Positions 5,878-9,507 of a stretch of 9,507 bases of DNA are shown piece by piece. Source of the stretch: an uncultured Eubacteriales bacterium (GTDB lineage Bacteria > Bacillota > Clostridia > Christensenellales > CAG-314); contig URET01000044.1 of NCBI GenBank assembly GCA_900546875.1, positions 1-9,507 of the forward strand, read 5' to 3'. The position numbers and the translations under genes were made by a program. Below the pieces are notes generated by a model, which saw only the letters and a program-made list of their open reading frames with translations, was not told where the DNA came from and ran no database searches. Each line of letters starts with the position of its first letter. Position 1 is the stretch's first letter.

Positions 5878-5926
5878 AGAACCTAAAACGAACTCCTTTT
5901 AGGAGGACTGTTTAGGTTCTTTCTTT
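5878..5926 (+). terminator. Hairpin terminator behind the second CCACCA
   Basis: AGAACCTAAA (5878-5887) pairs with TTTAGGTTCT (5911-5920), with an inner CTCCT-TTT-AGGAG stem (5893-5905), followed by a T-rich tail. It sits where a tRNA terminator would sit after CCACCA. Its ascending arm can pair instead with TTCGTTTTAGGTT at 5847-5859, so two mutually exclusive hairpins are possible. Confidence 0.65.
5880..5894. repeat. 15-base direct repeat of the tRNA terminator arm
   Basis: AACCTAAAACGAACT is identical to 4144-4158 and lies at the same distance from a preceding CCACCA. Confidence 0.9.
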
Positions 5927-5928
5927 TA

Positions 5929-5957
5929 TTTACTGTTACTGCGGAATATGATATAAT
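5929..5957 (+). promoter_or_regulatory. Promoter of the 38-codon ORF
   Basis: TTTACT (5929-5934), a 17-base spacer and a perfect TATAAT (5952-5957), about 40 bases upstream of the ATG at 5998. Confidence 0.7.
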
Positions 5958-5997
5958 TATACTATCAAGCTAAAAAATTAATGACAGGAGAAAGACA

Positions 5998-6114
5998 ATG
6001 TCATATGATGCTAAAAAGGCCGATCTACTTAAAGAGTTATACGATTCCATAGAAAAACTATATTATATTCTTGCGAGAAAAACTTATAAATCATTATGTT
6101 GCAATTGCAGATAG
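5998..6114 (+). CDS. 38-residue ORF, probably a truncated gene start
   Basis: It starts at ATG 5998 with AGGAG about 10 bases upstream and a good promoter. It encodes 38 residues. Residues 1-30 are a plausible amphipathic helix (MSYDAKKADLLKELYDSIEK, then LYYILARKTY); the last seven (SLCCNCR and neighbours) are unlike the rest. I read it as the intact regulatory front and first 30 or so codons of a gene whose remainder was replaced, with the junction near 6084-6115 where minus-strand debris begins. It could instead be a genuine small protein. Function unknown. Confidence 0.45.
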   Translation: MSYDAKKADLLKELYDSIEKLYYILARKTYKSLCCNCR

Positions 6115-6152
6115 GAATGAACACTTATAAGACAAGGATCTGTTTTCAACAT
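6084..6152 (-). pseudogene. Remnant of a minus-strand gene start
   Basis: On the minus strand a perfect AAAGGAGG-type ribosome binding site (6167-6157) lies 7 bases before an ATG at 6152. The reading frame closes after 22 codons, inside the plus-strand 38-codon ORF. Upstream of it (6180-6240, read on minus) are two similar motifs, GGGGTTGATTTTTGCCG and GGGGTATTTTTTGCCG. A strong start with no gene behind it suggests the leading edge of a lost mobile-element gene. The identity of that gene is not recoverable from 22 residues. Confidence 0.35.
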
Positions 6153-6502
6153 TTTCCCACCTCCTTTTCGTTTATTTTTGAGCGGCAAAAAATACCCCTC
6201 AATATATAGGCTCAAAAACGGCAAAAATCAACCCCCTGATAATTAAATTTCACATAAATATTCAATGGAGCCGATTTTTCTTTCTAAGCCGTAATCTGAC
6301 TTCCCGAGCGGAAAGTTCCGACACTCAAAATTATACACTGTTTTTTATTTAAAGAGTAAGCAGGTGAACGTACACTTATCCGTATCTAAACCGACTCTTC
6401 ATAGATACTTTTCCGCCACTCTATTGTAAGCAACCAAAGAAAAACGCCGCTGATATACATATACCGACGGCATATAAAAAGGTGTAAAAACTCAAATTGA
6501 GT
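6153..6502. other. Gene-free stretch: debris and left arm of cassette 2
   Basis: No credible gene is seen. Bases 6180-6240 carry the paired motif CGGCAAAAAATACCCC and CGGCAAAAATCAACCCC. From about 6403 the sequence is a diverged copy of the cassette 1 left arm (CTTTTCCGC at 6408, CGCTGATAT at 6448, ACTCAAATTGAGTCGC at 6490). A minus-strand open frame across 6386-6595 has no ribosome binding site and spans the repeat, so I do not call it. Confidence 0.5.
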
Positions 6503-6534
6503 CGCTCGTTTATTCAAGCACCCGCCATAGTGCC
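6503..6534. repeat. 32-base direct repeat, copy 2
   Basis: It matches 4461-4492 at 31 of 32 positions. Here the opposing palindrome arm is missing: AGTCGC of the left arm joins directly to TCGTTTATTC, as expected if about 126 bases were lost between CGC triplets, or gained in cassette 1. Confidence 0.9.
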
Positions 6535-6613
6535 GAAATGCAAATATTCTGCTGCAAGCAATTTTATATTTATTAAATATATAAGAAATAATCAAAATAT
6601 ATTAAATTGTTTA

Positions 6614-6642
6614 TTGACAAATATTCGAAATTAATGTAGAAT
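6614..6642 (+). promoter_or_regulatory. Promoter of the GHKL operon
   Basis: A perfect TTGACA (6614-6619), a 17-base spacer and TAGAAT (6637-6642). It lies about 80 bases after the 32-base repeat and 32 bases before the first start codon. Confidence 0.88.
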
Positions 6643-6673
6643 ATAGCCGAAATAATTTTAGAGGTAGCGAATT

Positions 6674-6904
6674 ATGACAAAAAAAGAAACCAATAGAGAG
6701 CGGTTTGTTCGAATTGCAGAGGCTAGAACTCAAAAAATCATCGATATGATTGATTTGCTTGGCAATTGTTCTAATCAATACAATTACGAATATACGCAAA
6801 AAGATGTAGAAAAGATGTTTACGGCTATTGAAAGTGCCTTAAAATCAAGTAAGGCTCGATTCACTACAGAAAACTCTAATAAAAATACGCGGTTTAAATT
6901 TTAA
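6674..6904 (+). CDS. Small helical protein upstream of GHKL ATPase
   Basis: A 76-residue protein, mostly helical. The central RERFVRIAEARTQKIIDMIDLLGNCSN (8-34) followed by YEYTQKDVEKMFTAIESAL (38-56) has the pattern of a small conserved protein I associate with plasmids, phages and integrative elements of Firmicutes, where no function is assigned. This recollection is from pattern, not from a search. The C-terminal 15 residues are Asn/Thr/Lys-rich and probably disordered. There is no membrane segment and no catalytic motif. The start is supported by AGAGG 8 bases upstream and the promoter above. It ends 13 bases before the GHKL gene, whose AGAGG ribosome binding site lies in the gap, so both are one operon. 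It may be a regulator, antitoxin-like partner or DNA-binding accessory of the ATPase. Confidence 0.8.
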   Translation: MTKKETNRERFVRIAEARTQKIIDMIDLLGNCSNQYNYEYTQKDVEKMFTAIESALKSSKARFTTENSNKNTRFKF

Positions 6905-6917
6905 AGAGGATAAAATT

Positions 6918-9304
6918 ATGGAATTGGATTATAAAAAGCTTCTTCTTGAGTTGTATAACGCTTCGGATGCCGATGCATTATATCAGCTCATAGTTTCTTA
7001 TGGGTTGGATGGCTCTGCCTATTGGAAACCGTATGGGGGGAATTTTAATAATGCTGGTATTTTTGAAAATCAGCAATCTTCTCCTGAAAACGCTTTGGTC
7101 GAAAAGTTAACTAATTCTATTGATGCTATTTTGATGAAGGAGTGTATGATAAGGGGAACTAATCCTAAGGATAAAACCAACCCTAAAGTCCCTCAAACGA
7201 TAAACGCAGCCACAAAAATGTTCTTTAATGTTGATAATGGGAAATGGGAAAATATAGTTTCTACAGAAAGAAATGGTATAGCTCAAAATATTCAAATAAT
7301 ACTTACCGGTGATAGAAAAACTCCCAATGTAGCAATTTATGATAATGCGAGGGACAAAATCCTTCCAATTTCGAAAACACATTCCTTTCTATTGCGCGTG
7401 GCAATAAAAACGATGTCCCATTCGTTCAAGGGAAATACAATATGGGCTCGACCGGTGCGTTGGTATTCTGCGGTGATAAGCATCGTTATCAGTTGATTAT
7501 TTCAAGAAGAAACTCAGAACTTAATGACAGCGATGGATTAATTGGTTTTACTCTTGTACGTAGGCATATATTAACCCCCGAAGAAGAATCCAAATACAAA
7601 CTCACTTGGTATGAATACTTAGTTATTGCCGGAGAGATACCGTCAATAAATGAAAAACATCTTGATTTAGGCTTGAATAAGACGTCATTTAATTGTGGCT
7701 CTATTGTTAAATTATATTCTTATCAGTTAACGCATTCTTCTGATGCTACATTGGACTTGTGGCATGACCTTAACCCTCTTTTGTTTGAATCCGCATTGCC
7801 TATCCTTATTTATGAAAATCGTGGTTTTGGTGGACACTCTCCCACAAAAGTTATGTTGGGAAACCGAACAAGATTAGCATTAGACGCTAATGAACATATA
7901 GAATTTCAAAAAACGTTTCAAATTAATCTGTTTAACAGCAATATTCCTATTCAGGTATATCTGTTCAATCGAGATACAAAAAACACCGAATTTATTTCAG
8001 GACAATCAGTTGTTTATACCTTAAACGGACAGACACAAGGTGCTGAACGTAAGTCCTTTATCTCGATGGATTTAGGTTTTAGAAACTTGAGAGAATTTTT
8101 GCTTGTTTGGGTTGATTGTTCTCAAATAGGGACAACAGCAAGACAAGAATTGTTTATGGCTTCGCGTGATAGATTGAAGCAAGGAAGATTTTATACGGAA
8201 CTTCGCCAAAGTTTAATAGATCTTCTCTCTAATGATACTCATCTAAAGCAAAAAGAGCAAGAGTATAAAGGTCGAGTGTTTAGAGAAACTGGCAAGGATA
8301 AAGATATGGTTCAATCCTTATTTTCGAAGTTGAAAGGAAACCAAGATATAAGAAAAATGTTTTCCGGGAACAATGGCGCGTTTTCATTCTTTACGAAGAA
8401 AGTAAAGAAACCTGTGCCATCTGAAGAGCAAAAGGAAGAGAATAAGAAAGAAACGAAAAAACTGAAGCGTTATCCTACGTTGCTTAAAATAAAGGGGTTT
8501 GAAAGAAGTTCCGAAGATTTAGTTAAGGTTATTCGGAAAGGCGGTAAAGGAAAAATTACCCTTGAAACCGATGTGGAAAATACATTTCTTTCGCGTTCAG
8601 ATGATGCTGGTTCTATTGAAATTACAACGTTGGATTTTGGGAAAAATAGAGGAGCAGGCGGAGAAAAGAATATTCCAAGTGAAGATTCTACAAAATTACG
8701 CGTGCAATTTTCCGGGCCCTGTGAGGGAGAATTTGAAGTAATGATTGAACCGAGGGAAGAAGTTGAAGTTGGAGATAACATTCAGCTCTCCATAAAAATG
8801 ATTTCCTCTGCTGGCGAACACGAAGTTGTTGCTTTTATTAAAATTGATAAGGAAGCTCAACAACCTAAAGAACCAAAAGAAAAGACTGTTGAAGAGCCGG
8901 AACTTTCGTTGCCTAAACTTACAAGAGTAGTGCAGTATAGCGAGGATCCCGAACAGGCTAAATGGTCTGACTATGGAATGACTTCGGAGAGCATTGTAAA
9001 AATTCAAATCAATCCCAATGGTGCAATAGATGAAGTCCTTATCAATATGGATTCGAACTTGGTTAAAAAACTTATAAATGCTAAAGGCGCAAACGTAGAA
9101 AGAGTCAGGAACAAATACATTTCGTCAATTTATTCTCACGTTTTAATGGTATATACTACTATGTATGGCTATTATTCAAAAGATGATATTGAGATAGATG
9201 AGTATGTCCGTAAAGATATTCAAGAGTCGTTAAACGCAGCAGTCGAGTTCTCTTTCCAATATTACGCTAATTTTCTTTTAACCTACGAGTGCTTTTCTGA
9301 TTAA
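6918..9304 (+). pseudogene. GHKL-type ATPase, frameshifted in its ATP-binding motif
   Basis: It reads as one 795-residue protein if one missing base is restored. The first frame gives the N-box ENALVEKLTNSIDAIL (57-72, with E62, N66 and D69), then IYDNA at 140-144. The second frame continues EGQNPSNFENTFLSI, VPFVQGKYNMGSTGALVFCG (the glycine-rich lid) and YQLIISRR. The expected DNGEGQ motif is cut because GATAATGGCGAG appears as GATAATGCGAG at 7341-7351. Both frames together look like the N-terminal nucleotide-binding domain shared by gyrase B, Hsp90, MutL and MORC. A long middle region is followed by a Lys/Glu-rich linker (about 8400-8470), a beta-rich domain (8480-8840), a Pro/Glu hinge and a helical C-terminal domain with VLINMDSN. 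Large GHKL ATPases of this style occur in restriction and defence islands. As read, the products would be a 192-residue fragment and, from an internal ATG at 7442, a 620-residue fragment without the N-box. A sequencing error is the main alternative. Confidence 0.85.
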
Positions 9305-9378
9305 TCAAATAAGTTGGGTGGGTAAAAATAGCCAAGTTTCCAATTAATTTGGGCGGGATATTTTGAACGCAAAAAATA
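9305..9378. other. Spacer with paired G-run motifs
   Basis: Two related G-rich motifs, AAGTTGGGTGGGTA (9312-9324) and AATTTGGGCGGGATA (9346-9360), lie about 35 bases apart just after the GHKL stop. They could be binding sites near the cassette right end. No gene is present. Confidence 0.4.
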
Positions 9379-9406
9379 TTCGTTTTACGTTATTATTCAT
9401 CCACCA
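9379..9406. repeat. Right-end att-like sequence of cassette 2
   Basis: TTCGTTTTACGTTATTA at 9379-9395 leads into TCCACCA (9400-9406). It agrees with 5847-5874 at 22 of 28 positions without a gap, and its TTATT..CCACCAA end also resembles the tRNA-Val 3' end (TTATTGCCCACCAA). Confidence 0.6.
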
Positions 9407-9410
9407 ATAT

Positions 9411-9438
9411 AACCCGGGCGAATTTTTCGATCCGGGTT
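9411..9438 (+). terminator. Hairpin behind the third CCACCA
   Basis: AACCCGG (9411-9417) pairs with CCGGGTT (9432-9438), with an inner CGAA-TTT-TTCG stem (9419-9429). Only a short T run follows. It sits 4 bases after CCACCA, as a tRNA terminator would, and may be the original tRNA-Val terminator displaced by the cassettes. Confidence 0.5.
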
Positions 9439-9507
9439 TCGTCATGATACAGCTCTTATTACGGTACGGGGTTTTGCATAATATAAGTCTTTTCATGTTA
9501 CCGGTTT

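Larger units (their letters stand above)
5875..9406 (+). mobile_element. Predicted tRNA-anchored cassette 2 (GHKL cargo)
   Basis: It runs from the second CCACCA (ending 5874) to the third (9401-9406). Its left end (GGTTCTTTC...TTTACTGTTACT, 5915-5940) resembles that of cassette 1 (GGTTTTTTC...TTTTACCGTTGCT, 4181-4203). Later left-arm landmarks are collinear, but about 430 extra bases (roughly 5960-6400) are inserted. The right end shares 22 of 28 bases with cassette 1. The cargo is a 76-residue protein and a GHKL ATPase. No integrase is present. Confidence 0.5.

Noticed and set aside
5847..5920. T-box or other known riboswitch
   Set aside because: The alternative hairpins are suggestive, but the T-box sequence and specifier loop are absent, and the element follows a gene rather than leading one with an amino acid role.
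6386..6595. 69-codon minus-strand open frame
   Set aside because: No ribosome binding site, it spans the direct repeat, and it coincides with the non-coding arm shared by the two cassettes.
7442..9304. A separate 620-residue gene starting at 7442
   Set aside because: The reading frame is meaningful upstream of 7442 back to the frameshift (EGQNPSNFENTF onward), and the ATG lies inside the conserved glycine-rich lid, so it is the continuation of one gene.
4139..9406. Integrase, transposase or conjugation gene within the island
   Set aside because: Both strands were examined; no catalytic motif of a tyrosine or serine recombinase and no relaxase-like protein is visible.

Overview
The window looks like a chromosomal segment of a Clostridia-type Firmicute. 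Coding starts sit behind AAAGGAGG-like ribosome binding sites, promoters fit the vegetative TTGACA/TATAAT pattern with 17-base spacers, the tRNA encodes its own CCA, and the core genes include a CvpA-family protein and undecaprenyl-diphosphatase (UppP). No species call is possible from the sequence alone.

Core part (1-4138). The first 250 bases are a strand-biased polypyrimidine tract with a degenerate tandem repeat and no credible gene. Next come three terminator-like hairpins, all oriented for the minus strand, behind a CvpA-family membrane protein (615-1163, minus). A 600-base leader region separates this from uppP (1767-2528, plus). A small helical protein (2561-2833, minus) and a 194-residue protein with a disordered tail (2924-3508, plus) diverge from a 90-base spacer that carries an operator-like palindrome. 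A strong terminator and about 440 bases with no visible gene lead to tRNA-Val(CAC) at 4063-4138, which has its own promoter.

Accessory part (4139-9406). Base composition becomes visibly more AT-rich just downstream of the tRNA. I read this part as two related cassettes stacked end to end on the tRNA-Val 3' end. Cassette 1 (4139-5874) carries a 278-residue protein of unknown function and a 140-residue protein with a HEPN-type R-x4-H motif, three bases apart and driven by one extended -10 promoter. Cassette 2 (5875-9406) carries a 38-codon ORF, mobile-element debris, a 76-residue helical protein and a large GHKL-type ATPase. The ATPase is broken by an apparent one-base deletion inside its ATP-binding DNGEGQ motif. 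Both cassettes share a collinear non-coding left arm, a 32-base repeat (31 identical) placed just upstream of the cargo promoter, and a right end built on TTCGTTTTASGTTAYTA followed by TCCACCA, a match to the tRNA 3' end. Each CCACCA is followed by a hairpin that resembles a tRNA terminator.

No integrase, transposase or conjugation gene is visible, so these would be passive cassettes mobilised in trans, or relics. The cargo types (a HEPN candidate RNase with a partner, and a GHKL ATPase with a small companion) are of kinds common in anti-phage and toxin-antitoxin islands. That role is inference.
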